Shown piece after piece: positions 1-6,195 of a DNA stretch of 8,907 nt. Within the stretch, counting starts at the first letter, position 1. Each line of letters opens with the position of its first letter. Location of the stretch: assembly GCA_027057985.1 (NCBI GenBank), contig JALUTJ010000412.1, forward strand, positions 1-8,907, in the 5' to 3' direction. The stretch is from Chromatiales bacterium (GTDB lineage: Bacteria > Pseudomonadota > Gammaproteobacteria > UBA6429 > Thiohalophilaceae). Position numbers and translations under genes: made by a program. The notes beneath the pieces were generated by a model, which was given only the letters and a program-made list of their open reading frames with translations, ran no database searches and had not been told where the DNA came from.

Positions 1-9
1 TCGCGGTAG

Positions 10-35
10 GTCGGCTCAAGCGAAGCAGAGCCGAC
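10..35. repeat. Perfect 8-bp inverted repeat (hairpin)
   Basis: GTCGGCTC at 10-17 is the exact reverse complement of GAGCCGAC at 28-35, around a 10-base loop that contains GCGAAGC. Hairpins of this general form (a GTCGG stem, a GCGAAGC-like loop and a CCGAC return) are familiar as dispersed intergenic elements in gammaproteobacteria; that statement is from memory and no search was made. Nothing in it codes for protein. The element may start to the left of the window. Confidence 0.55.
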
Positions 36-47
36 AAAATGATTCAC

Positions 48-70
48 CGCAAAGGCGCGAAGGCGCAAAG
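48..70. repeat. Short tandem repeat of an 8-base GGCGC-containing unit
   Basis: AAAGGCGC (51-58) is followed directly by GAAGGCGC (59-66) and the partial unit AAAG (67-70), giving a 2.5-copy tandem repeat with one mismatch. Purine-rich runs of this kind (CGCAAAGGCGC-like) recur in intergenic DNA of many environmental bacteria; their function is unknown. Here it lies next to the palindrome at 10-35, so both may belong to one composite element. Confidence 0.4.
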
Positions 71-110
71 TTATTTGCATGTCTATCAGAATTTATTCTG
101 TGAGCATGAC

Positions 111-145
111 CAACAATAAAACACCCTCCCCTTCAAGGGGAGGGT
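111..145 (-). terminator. Probable Rho-independent terminator of the rhomboid-GTPase operon
   Basis: ACCCTCCCC (123-131) pairs perfectly with GGGGAGGGT (137-145) around a five-base loop. Read leftward, the strand in which the upstream operon is transcribed, the 9-bp G+C-rich stem is followed by TGTTTTATTGTT (122-111), a T-rich tract. It lies about 70 bases past the GTPase stop codon. The hairpin is also one arm of a repeat element, so terminator activity may be a borrowed role. Confidence 0.45.
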
Positions 146-210
146 AGGGGTGGGGTGATATTAATTGTTTATTTACCCTCACCCTAACCCTCTCCCTGTG
201 GGAGAGGGAA
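121..210. repeat. Pair of related G+C-rich hairpins in inverted orientation (REP/MITE-like)
   Basis: There are two hairpins. The first has stem 123-131/137-145. The second has stem CCCTCTCCC at 188-196 and GGGAGAGGG at 200-208 with loop TGT. The first is followed by TAGGGGTGGGGTG (145-157). The reverse complement of the second is followed by TTAGGGTGAGGGT, so the two are diverged copies of one motif facing each other across an A+T-rich spacer (about 158-175). Pairs of inverted hairpins are typical of REP-type or miniature mobile elements, and very similar CCCTCTCCC/TTAGGGTGAGGG sequences are common between genes in proteobacteria (from memory). No coding potential is seen. Confidence 0.6.
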
Positions 211-217
211 AAGGCTA

Positions 218-1147
218 CTATACAATACAGGCTGATAACTTTTGCTCAATGGTGTTGATATCGAGCTCATCATTAATGACCTCGATATAATTCCATTTTT
301 CACTGCCAGGTTTGGGGAGTTTTTCTATGTCCAGCGAAGCGGTTGCGAGATTGAGCAGGTAAAAGCCTGAATCGGTTTTTACCAGTCCCTTAAGCCGTAT
401 CACAGCCAGCTGTTGCAGGTAGTTTGTCAGTGCTTCGAGGTTGAAAACTTTATCCCTGTCAAACTGGTAACTCTGCGTCTGCCAGCTTTTCTCCTGCTTA
501 AGGGGTAGTTTTTTGAAACTAAACCGGTGTGTATGCGGTGTATGGGCATAATCGAGCCATTGTGGCTTTAGCCTGGCCCGGGTTGTGGTGGTGATGAGCT
601 GCTTTTCTTTTTCCAGAGTCTGTTCCAGCTGCTCAAAGGCAGCCAGTGCTTCGGCGGAAGCGAGATCGGTTTTATTTGCGACCAGTACATCTGCATACTG
701 AATCTGTTCCTGAAATAATTCATTGTCACGGTAAGCCGGGTTAAGCAGGTTCTCGGGATCGATCAGACAGATGCCGGCCTTCAGTGCCAGCACTTCTTTA
801 AAGCCTTCACCCGCTAATGTTTTTAATACTCCACCCGGATGACCAATGCCGCTGGATTCGATAATCAGGCGGTCTGGTCTGGTGTCGTGCAACATGCGAT
901 TTATCGCCACCTGCAAAGCCACGCCCTGGGCACAGCAGATACAGCCACCGGATATTTCTCGTACCTCGATGCCACGTGACTGGTAGAGATGACCATCAAT
1001 CCCGATCTTGCCGTATTCATTGACCAGCACGGCCCATTTTTCATCTGCCGGTTTATTTTCAAACAGATTCAGTACTGCCGTAGTTTTACCAACACCGAGA
1101 AAACCGGAAATAATATTGGTTGCAACGTTATGAATTTTTTCAGCCAT
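218..1147 (-). CDS. COG0523/G3E-family GTPase (CobW/YjiA-like putative metallochaperone)
   Basis: This 309-residue cytoplasmic P-loop GTPase belongs to the G3E family, whose members help insert or traffic metals such as zinc, nickel or cobalt. Visible motifs are a Walker A loop GFLGVGKT (residues 15-22), the family metal site CICC (69-72), an ESSG Walker B-side motif (97-100) and the guanine-specificity motif NKTD (158-161). A CobW C-terminal domain follows (about 208-300), with IRLKGLVKTDSGFYLL in its core. Between the two domains lies a small histidine cluster, HTPHTH (202-207), where many relatives have a longer His-rich metal-binding run. The ATG at 1147 overlaps the rhomboid stop codon (ATGGCTGA), so translation is probably coupled. 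Length is normal for the short subgroup. The metal and client protein cannot be told from sequence, so I do not name it YjiA or CobW. The family call is firm; the role is not. Confidence 0.93.
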   Translation of the reverse strand: MAEKIHNVATNIISGFLGVGKTTAVLNLFENKPADEKWAVLVNEYGKIGIDGHLYQSRGIEVREISGGCICCAQGVALQVAINRMLHDTRPDRLIIESSGIGHPGGVLKTLAGEGFKEVLALKAGICLIDPENLLNPAYRDNELFQEQIQYADVLVANKTDLASAEALAAFEQLEQTLEKEKQLITTTTRARLKPQWLDYAHTPHTHRFSFKKLPLKQEKSWQTQSYQFDRDKVFNLEALTNYLQQLAVIRLKGLVKTDSGFYLLNLATASLDIEKLPKPGSEKWNYIEVINDELDINTIEQKLSACIV

Positions 1148-1793
1148 GATCGTTCCGTGTTTTGCGGTTATTATTTTTCATCCAGTAAATAATGAGTAAA
1201 AATCCAAACAACATCCCGCCAAGATGGGCAAAGTGCGCAACACCATCTTCTGTCCCGGTAACACCGAATACGAGCTCGATACCACCATAGATAATCACCA
1301 GCCATTTTGCCTTGATGGGTATGGGGGGAATGAGCAGTAGCAATACCTGATTGGGAAAGAACAGGCCAAAGGCCAGCAACACGCCAAACACCCCGCCACT
1401 GGCACCAATCGTAAAGGCGTAGTTAGCGGTTATGTCCTGGTAGAGTAGCTGAGTTAAACCCGCACCGATGACACAGACCAGGTAATAAATGGCAAACTTT
1501 TTTGAACCCCACCGATTTTCCAGCCCAACACCGAATAGCCACAGGGCATACATATTTAGAAAGATATGGGTAAAGCTGCCATGTAAAAAACCATAGCTGA
1601 CAAGCTGCCACCACTCAAAAGGAAAAAGCTGCAGCGTTGCCTGCAGGTAGCCCGGTGTTACCGGCCACAAGGCAAAGCGAGTAAAGATTGGCCCCGGAAA
1701 ATACATCTCCAGGATGTAAACCACGATATTCGAGAGCAGCAGGAATTTTATTACCGGGGGAAGAAGTGAATAATGATGTCGAATGCCTGCCAT
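1140..1793 (-). CDS. Rhomboid-family intramembrane serine protease
   Basis: This 217-residue multi-pass inner-membrane protein cuts substrate transmembrane helices within the bilayer. The catalytic pair is present: Ser132 in GASGG (130-134) and His190 in the AHLGG segment (189-193) of the last core helix. The HIFLNM motif (76-81) and ExR-type LENRWG (91-96) are also typical of rhomboids. Hydrophobic segments lie near 14-32, 65-90, 98-117, 126-146, 150-178 and 187-205, fitting a minimal six-helix core with no added cytosolic or extra-helix domain. The ATG at 1793 has a modest purine-rich site (GGCAGG) upstream, and the N-terminus suits the first helix. It is the first gene of the leftward operon with the GTPase. 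Its substrate is unknown, and it should not be equated with GlpG, which carries an extra N-terminal domain. Confidence 0.93.
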   Translation of the reverse strand: MAGIRHHYSLLPPVIKFLLLSNIVVYILEMYFPGPIFTRFALWPVTPGYLQATLQLFPFEWWQLVSYGFLHGSFTHIFLNMYALWLFGVGLENRWGSKKFAIYYLVCVIGAGLTQLLYQDITANYAFTIGASGGVFGVLLAFGLFFPNQVLLLLIPPIPIKAKWLVIIYGGIELVFGVTGTEDGVAHFAHLGGMLFGFLLIIYWMKNNNRKTRNDHG

Positions 1794-1901
1794 TTTTTGC
1801 CTGCCTGTCTGTTGTAAATATTATGACATATTAGAACTGTTTTATGGACAGATATACGTTATATTCAGGTCTGCTTTTTCTCAAGTCGGAGTTCAGTCTC
1901 A
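1794..1901. promoter_or_regulatory. Divergent intergenic region between the rhomboid and permease operons
   Basis: This 108-base A+T-rich gap must start transcription both ways. Leftward, TGT-CATAAT (1828-1820) is a good extended -10 for the rhomboid gene, with no strong -35. Rightward, TATATT (1860-1865) is a possible -10 for the permease cluster; its -35 region (CTGTTT, 1837-1842, 17-base spacer) is poor. A GGAG at 1888-1891 lies 10 bases before the permease ATG and is a usable ribosome binding site. No clear operator was seen. Confidence 0.4.
1820..1828 (-). promoter_or_regulatory. Candidate extended -10 promoter for the rhomboid-GTPase operon
   Basis: Read leftward the sequence is TGT followed by CATAAT: five of six matches to TATAAT plus the TG of an extended -10. 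No good -35 hexamer sits 16-18 bases upstream, as expected for an extended -10 promoter but also lowering certainty. Transcription would begin about 20 bases before the rhomboid ATG. Confidence 0.35.
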
Positions 1902-2567
1902 ATGCATACTACGAATAAACCAATTGGCTTCTGGTCCGCCGTTTCCATGGGTATTGGTGCCATGGTTGGTGCCGGTATTTTTGCTCTGCTGGGGGAAGCC
2001 AGCGCCATTGCCGGTAGTGCGGTTTATATCTCTTTCATTATCGGTGGCCTGATTGCCATGCTAAGTGCCTATTCACTCGGCAAGCTGGGCGCAACCTATC
2101 CTTCCTCCGGAGGTATTGTCGAATACCTGTCGCAGGCCTTTGGTGTTGGTACTTTTACCTGCAGTATGAGCATTATACTGTATTTTGCTGCCGTGGTTTC
2201 ACTTAGCCTCATTGCCAAGGCCTTTGGTAACTATGCCACGACTTTTATGAGTAATGAGATCTCCGGCCTGTGGCGTACTATTTTCACAACCGGCATCGTC
2301 ATATTTTTCGTACTGCTGAATCTTAAGGGTGCCCGTGATGTTGCCGTGTGGGAAAGGCTGACGGTGGGACTGAAATTTCTGGTGCTGCTTGCTGCCCTGT
2401 TCAGCCTTACTGCTATGTTACTTGCCCTTTATTATGTCAGCCGGGACTCTCTACAGGTACTCTATATTCTGGCGGCTTTTGTCGTTACTGCTGTGGTAAC
2501 CGAGCTGTTATTACAGAAGTTTAATGACAAAATAATAAAACTGCGTATACCACAGTTACATTTATAA
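1902..2567 (+). CDS. APC-superfamily permease lacking its central helices (in-frame internal deletion)
   Basis: This 221-residue membrane protein is about half the family's usual 430-460. Residues 1-165 match the N-terminal part of an APC permease: helix 1 with GAMVGAGIF (19-27), the substrate-site loop of the family, helix 2 (about 40-60), helices 3-4 (88-142), then the typical ERLTVGLKFLVLL start of helix 5. From about residue 170 it aligns with the extreme C-terminus of such permeases (SLTAMLLALYY and a final helix at about 186-204). Compared with the full-length permease at 3389-4717, about 217 residues (helices 6-10 and part of 5) are missing, and the reading frame is intact across the join near 2388-2417. 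It probably cannot transport as a monomer and may be a decaying gene, although no stop or frameshift is present. The start is supported by GGAG 10 bases upstream. It is first in a rightward cluster, 13 bases before the dioxygenase. Confidence 0.85.
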   Translation: MHTTNKPIGFWSAVSMGIGAMVGAGIFALLGEASAIAGSAVYISFIIGGLIAMLSAYSLGKLGATYPSSGGIVEYLSQAFGVGTFTCSMSIILYFAAVVSLSLIAKAFGNYATTFMSNEISGLWRTIFTTGIVIFFVLLNLKGARDVAVWERLTVGLKFLVLLAALFSLTAMLLALYYVSRDSLQVLYILAAFVVTAVVTELLLQKFNDKIIKLRIPQLHL

Positions 2568-2580
2568 GGCAGAACGTTTT

Positions 2581-3369
2581 ATGCAGGCACTTTTTATCCC
2601 GCACGGTGGTGGCCCCTTACCTTTACTTGGTGACCGCCACCACCAGAAGATGGTTCAATTTCTACAACACATGGCTGGTATTATTCCACGCCCCGAAGCC
2701 ATTATCGTTATCAGTGCACACTGGGAAGCAGAAGAGGTGAGAATCACCCATCAACCACAACCTGAACTTGTTTATGATTATTACGGTTTCCCTGAAGAAA
2801 GCTATACGATCACTTATCCTGCACCTGGCCAGCCTGAACTTGCCGATTCACTGCTGACACTTCTCAACAGACATAATATTAAAGCCGTAGTTGAAGAAGC
2901 GCGAGGTTTTGATCATGGTCTTTTTGTGCCACTGAAGATCATGTACCCGGAAGCCGATATTCCCTGTATCCAGGTTTCGCTTTTAAAATCACTCGATGCC
3001 AGGATGCATATTGAAGTTGGCAAAGTCATCTCGATGCTGGACAAAAATAATCTACTCGTACTGGGTTCCGGGTTTTCCTTCCATAACCTGCCGGCGATGA
3101 TGCGTATGCAGGCGAGCGATGATAAAAACGAAGCCTTCCAGCAATGGTTAAAACAAACCATGAGCGACCCTGAACTCACACAGCAACAACGAAGTGACAG
3201 GCTGATTCACTGGCAGCAGGCACCGTATGCCAGTTACTGCCATCCTCGTGAGGAGCACCTGTTACCACTGCATGTCTGTTACGGTGCCGCTCAATGCCAG
3301 CAGGCTGAAACCGTTTTTTATGATCAGATCCTGAATAAAACCAGTTGTGGTTTTTGGTGGCAACAGTAA
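2581..3369 (+). CDS. Class III extradiol ring-cleavage dioxygenase (LigB/DODA family, YgiD-like)
   Basis: This 262-residue cytoplasmic enzyme is of the single-domain DODA type, which opens catechol rings (for example L-DOPA) next to the hydroxyls with O2 and a divalent metal, usually Fe(II), although E. coli YgiD was crystallised with zinc. Expected ligands are present: His8 in PHGGGP, His47 in SAHWE and His226 in REEHLLPL. Conserved second-shell or catalytic histidines are His112 (FDHGLFVPL) and His168 (GSGFSFHNL). Length matches the family (about 260-275). The ATG at 2581 directly precedes the metal-binding N-terminus, with AAGG about 11 bases upstream. It lies 13 bases after the deleted permease and 19 bases before the next permease ATG, so all three are probably one transcript. 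The substrate is unproven; an amino-acid-derived catechol is a guess from the neighbours. Family assignment is secure. Confidence 0.92.
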   Translation: MQALFIPHGGGPLPLLGDRHHQKMVQFLQHMAGIIPRPEAIIVISAHWEAEEVRITHQPQPELVYDYYGFPEESYTITYPAPGQPELADSLLTLLNRHNIKAVVEEARGFDHGLFVPLKIMYPEADIPCIQVSLLKSLDARMHIEVGKVISMLDKNNLLVLGSGFSFHNLPAMMRMQASDDKNEAFQQWLKQTMSDPELTQQQRSDRLIHWQQAPYASYCHPREEHLLPLHVCYGAAQCQQAETVFYDQILNKTSCGFWWQQ

Positions 3370-3388
3370 TTTCTGTTATGCTGGGCAG

Positions 3389-4717
3389 ATGAATCACGTC
3401 AATAACAAGTCCTGCTTTAGAAAACGCAATAAATCCCTGGGTGTTCCTGAACTGATTGCCATTGCCCTTGGGGGTATGGTTGGTGGAGGCATCTTTACCG
3501 TGCTGGGTATCTCGGTATCACTGATCGGTGTTTATACTCCGCTTGCTATTGCGATAGGCGGGCTGATTGCCGCACTGGCAGCTTATTCTTATATAAAGCT
3601 CGGGGTTTATTACAAGGATGAAGGTGCGACCTATTCTTTTTATAAAAAAACTTTTCCACAATCCCCTTTTGCGGCATCGCTGATTGGCTGGTGGGTTATC
3701 TTTGGTTATATCAGTACCCTGGCGCTTTATGCCTATACCTTTGCTTCCTATGCCATTAGTGATTTCAGTTTTGCTGACAATGAATGGATTCGAAAACTGG
3801 TTGCAATTTCCATTATCCTGGTCTTTACCCTGATCAATGTCTGGAGCGTAAAAGGCATGGGCAAGATTGAAGACCTGATGGTCTATACCAAGCTGGTTAT
3901 TCTTGTTGTGATCTCGTTTGTTCTGATCAATAACAGCAACACCACCCTGCCAAAATTACTGGCGAATAATGGAGATACTTCTTTTCATCAGATTCTGATT
4001 GTGGCCGCATTAACTTTTGTCGCCTATGAAGGTTTTCAGCTGGTCATCAATGCGGTTAATGAAATGGAAAAACCGGAACGCAATATTCCGCGAGCAATTT
4101 ATTCTGCTGTTTTTCTTGCTGTACTGATCTACGTTGTTATCGCGCTCGGTGCAATTCTAACGATTCCTTTTGCCGATATTATTCGTGATAAGGAATATGC
4201 CCTTGCTGCTGGTGCCGGTAATATTCTTGGCAACTGGGGAACCGATCTTGTCATTATTGGTGCGCTATTAGCTACCAGTAGCGCGATTAGTGGTACGGTA
4301 TTTGGTGCTTCGCGGCAAATGGCCGTGATTGCTGGTGATGGTTATATGCCGGATGTTCTCTCGCATCGTCATCGCTTTATCCCGGTCAATGCCATCCTGG
4401 CCATGTCCAGCTTTGCCATTATGCTTATTCTTGCCGGCAACCTGCAGGTTATTCTTGAGTTTGGCAGTGTCACCTTTCTGCTGGTTTCATTGTTGATGGC
4501 CTATGCGAATTTTAAAATTCAGCAGAGGACAAATTCCTCGGCTATTATAACCCTGCTTGCTATTATCGGTTTACTAACAGGCACGATACTGATTTTATAT
4601 TACGAATATGAGCACCAGCCGGAACAGCTGATCTTTATTACCACCATCTACACCTTGCTCACAGTCAGTGCCTGGCTCTATGCAAAGTACTTTAATCTTA
4701 AACCTCTGCCGCAATAA
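3389..4717 (+). CDS. APC-superfamily amino acid permease (full length)
   Basis: This is a 442-residue, 12-helix inner-membrane transporter, probably importing or exchanging an amino acid or amine with protons. Numbered from the ATG at 3389, GGMVGGGIF (28-36) forms the unwound substrate site in helix 1. AYEGFQLVINAVNEMEKPERNIPRA (split here as AYEGFQL at 212-218 and the conserved EMEKPERNIPRA at 225-236) marks helix 6 and the following loop. ASRQMAVIAGDGYMP (307-321) is the typical loop after helix 8. The final helices are near 387-405 and 413-433. The frame is open back to a GTG at 3347, but that start overlaps the dioxygenase by 23 bases and lacks a ribosome site. The ATG at 3389 gives a conventional N-terminus rich in Lys/Arg before helix 1, although its own ribosome site (GGGCAG) is weak. 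The substrate cannot be read from sequence. Confidence 0.9.
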   Translation: MNHVNNKSCFRKRNKSLGVPELIAIALGGMVGGGIFTVLGISVSLIGVYTPLAIAIGGLIAALAAYSYIKLGVYYKDEGATYSFYKKTFPQSPFAASLIGWWVIFGYISTLALYAYTFASYAISDFSFADNEWIRKLVAISIILVFTLINVWSVKGMGKIEDLMVYTKLVILVVISFVLINNSNTTLPKLLANNGDTSFHQILIVAALTFVAYEGFQLVINAVNEMEKPERNIPRAIYSAVFLAVLIYVVIALGAILTIPFADIIRDKEYALAAGAGNILGNWGTDLVIIGALLATSSAISGTVFGASRQMAVIAGDGYMPDVLSHRHRFIPVNAILAMSSFAIMLILAGNLQVILEFGSVTFLLVSLLMAYANFKIQQRTNSSAIITLLAIIGLLTGTILILYYEYEHQPEQLIFITTIYTLLTVSAWLYAKYFNLKPLPQ

Positions 4718-4722
4718 CTCCC

Positions 4723-4741
4723 TGATGGTCACTGACCATCA
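4723..4741. terminator. Small hairpin between convergent genes
   Basis: TGATGGTC (4723-4730) pairs perfectly with GACCATCA (4734-4741) around the loop ACT. It sits in the 71-base gap between the permease and lysA stop codons, where a bidirectional terminator would be expected. There is no T-run on either side, and the stem is only 8 bp, so its terminator role is doubtful. Confidence 0.25.
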
Positions 4742-4788
4742 CAGGCTGTCGCTGCAGCAGTTCAGCTTCTTCAGGTTCAGGAAATGTT

Positions 4789-6033
4789 TTATTCAATAAT
4801 ATGTTCGTTGGCAAACAGACTTTGAATCGTTTCCCGTTCTCGTACTACATGAACCTTGTCACCATCGACCATGATCTCAACTGCGCGAGGACGTGAATTA
4901 TAATTGGAACTCATGGTGAAACCATAGGCCCCCGATGAACGCACCGCCAGCAGGTCACCGGCTTCAAGTACCAGTGCACGATCCTTGCCGAGGAAATCAC
5001 CGGTTTCACAGACCGGGCCAACAATATCGTAATTAACGGCCTTACCCTCTTTTATCGTTACCGGCACGATAGCCTGCCAGGCACCGTATAACGATGGCCG
5101 CATCAGGTCATTCATGGCTGCATCGACAATGGCAAAATGTTTGTCATCATTGTTCTTGAGATACTGTACCCGGGTTACCAGGATACCGGCATTGCCGGCA
5201 ATCGCCCGACCCGGCTCGATCATAATCTGTAAATCGCGATTAGCGAGTTTTTCTGACAGGGCACTGGCATATTCCTGTGGCAGTGGCGGGGTTTCATTAT
5301 CATACTGAATGCCCAGACCACCACCGAGATCAAGATGATGCAGCTGAATGCCCTTTTCTGCCAGGGTATCGACCAGGTGCAGTACACGCTCAAGCGCATC
5401 AACAAAGGGACGGATCTCGGTCAGCTGTGAACCAATATGACAGTCCACACCCTCGATACGGATATGTTCCATTTTTGCGGCACGCTCATACACCGCCGGA
5501 GCCAGCGCGATATCAATACCAAACTTGTTTTCCTTGAGGCCGGTTGAAATATAAGGATGGGTTCTGGCATCTACATCCGGATTGACGCGAATCGAAACCG
5601 GGGCCTTAACCCCCATCTCGCCAGCAACCTGGTTTAACAGTTCCAGCTCTGCTTCGGACTCGACATTAAAGCAGCGAATCCCCACTTCAAGCGCCCGCCG
5701 CATCTCATCTGCCGTCTTGCCCACACCCGAAAACAGAACCTTGCCGGCATCACCACCTGCTGACAGCACCCGCTCCAGCTCACCGCCGGAAACAATATCA
5801 AAACCGGAACCGAGTTTTGCCAGCACATTTAGCACAGCAAGATTGGAGTTGGCTTTTACCGCAAAGCAGACCAGGTGATCATGTGCGGCCAGTGCTGCAT
5901 CGAAGGCATGCCAGTGTCGTTGTAGCGTGGCACGGGAATAAATATAGCAAGGTGTACCATGCTGCTTGATAATATCTTCAACCGCGACATTTTCCGCAAA
6001 CAGGCGATCGTCGCGGTAACTAAAATAATCCAT
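4789..6033 (-). CDS. lysA: Diaminopimelate decarboxylase
   Basis: This enzyme catalyses the last step of lysine synthesis, removing CO2 from meso-2,6-diaminopimelate; it is PLP-dependent, cytoplasmic and of fold type III. It has 414 residues, normal for the family. An alanine-racemase-like barrel carries the PLP lysine Lys60 (CFAVKANSN), His199 in DCHIGSQ, the phosphate-binding glycine loop GGGLG (237-241) and EPGRAI (273-278). The C-terminal beta domain carries CETGDFLG (342-349), whose Cys342 reaches into the partner subunit's active site in the homodimer, and Tyr370 in SGAYGFTMSSNYNSRPR. The ATG at 6033 lies 17 bases after the lptM stop codon with only a weak purine-rich site (CTGGAAA), so coupling to lptM translation is likely. 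The usual gammaproteobacterial follower dapF is absent; instead a convergent permease gene lies downstream. Confidence 0.97.
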   Translation of the reverse strand: MDYFSYRDDRLFAENVAVEDIIKQHGTPCYIYSRATLQRHWHAFDAALAAHDHLVCFAVKANSNLAVLNVLAKLGSGFDIVSGGELERVLSAGGDAGKVLFSGVGKTADEMRRALEVGIRCFNVESEAELELLNQVAGEMGVKAPVSIRVNPDVDARTHPYISTGLKENKFGIDIALAPAVYERAAKMEHIRIEGVDCHIGSQLTEIRPFVDALERVLHLVDTLAEKGIQLHHLDLGGGLGIQYDNETPPLPQEYASALSEKLANRDLQIMIEPGRAIAGNAGILVTRVQYLKNNDDKHFAIVDAAMNDLMRPSLYGAWQAIVPVTIKEGKAVNYDIVGPVCETGDFLGKDRALVLEAGDLLAVRSSGAYGFTMSSNYNSRPRAVEIMVDGDKVHVVRERETIQSLFANEHIIE

Positions 6034-6050
6034 AGGTATTTCCAGGCAGG

Positions 6051-6182
6051 TTATTGTTGAGTGGTTTTATTTTCATCGGGAATATACAACGGCCCTCGTT
6101 TACCGCAACCGCTGAGCATGCTGCTGATTCCCAGAATGATGACCAGTAAAATCATGGTTGCCTGTGGCCAGCAAATTCTCAC
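6051..6182 (-). CDS. lptM: LptM (YifL-like) small lipoprotein, LPS translocon assembly
   Basis: This 43-residue lipoprotein is short enough to be missed easily. A hydrophobic signal segment (about residues 10-24) ends in the lipobox LSGC, giving lipidation at Cys26 after signal peptidase II cleavage. The mature part begins CGKRGPLYIP, the hallmark CGxxGPLYxP motif of the LptM family, whose E. coli member helps the LptDE outer-membrane LPS translocon fold and form its native disulfides. The tail is very short and polar (DENKTTQQ), shorter than in E. coli. I chose the GTG at 6182 because GGGAGA lies 7 bases upstream and it adds a basic N-terminus (MRICWPQ); an internal ATG at 6155 would give only 34 residues and lacks a ribosome site. 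lptM upstream of lysA is the standard gammaproteobacterial order, which supports the call. Confidence 0.87.
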   Translation of the reverse strand: MRICWPQATMILLVIILGISSMLSGCGKRGPLYIPDENKTTQQ

Positions 6183-6189
6183 CTGATGT

Positions 6190-6195
6190 TCTCCC
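6190..6195 (-). promoter_or_regulatory. Ribosome binding site deciding the GTG start of lptM
   Basis: Read leftward, GGGAGA precedes the GTG codon (6182-6180) by seven bases, an ideal spacing. No comparable site precedes the in-frame ATG at 6155. It lies partly within one copy of the direct repeat at 6192-6210, so a protein bound there could also affect this region of the transcript start. Confidence 0.6.

Noticed and set aside
188..208. Second left-edge hairpin as a terminator of the GTPase operon
   Set aside because: The stem is strong, but read leftward it is followed by TTAGGGTGAGGG rather than a T-run; the hairpin at 123-145 fits better.
1783..2052. 89-codon rightward frame across the rhomboid-permease gap
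   Set aside because: It overlaps the rhomboid start and the permease N-terminus out of frame. It has no ribosome site, and its translation beyond 1902 is the shifted frame of the permease.
3378..3392. Four-codon frame MLGR with its stop overlapping the permease ATG (ATGA)
   Set aside because: It could be a coupling leader but is too short to distinguish from chance, and it has no ribosome binding site of its own.
5582..5878. 98-codon rightward open frame opposite lysA
   Set aside because: It lies wholly antisense to strongly supported lysA. Its Ser/Thr/Pro-rich translation is typical of the reverse of a real gene, and it shows no family motif.
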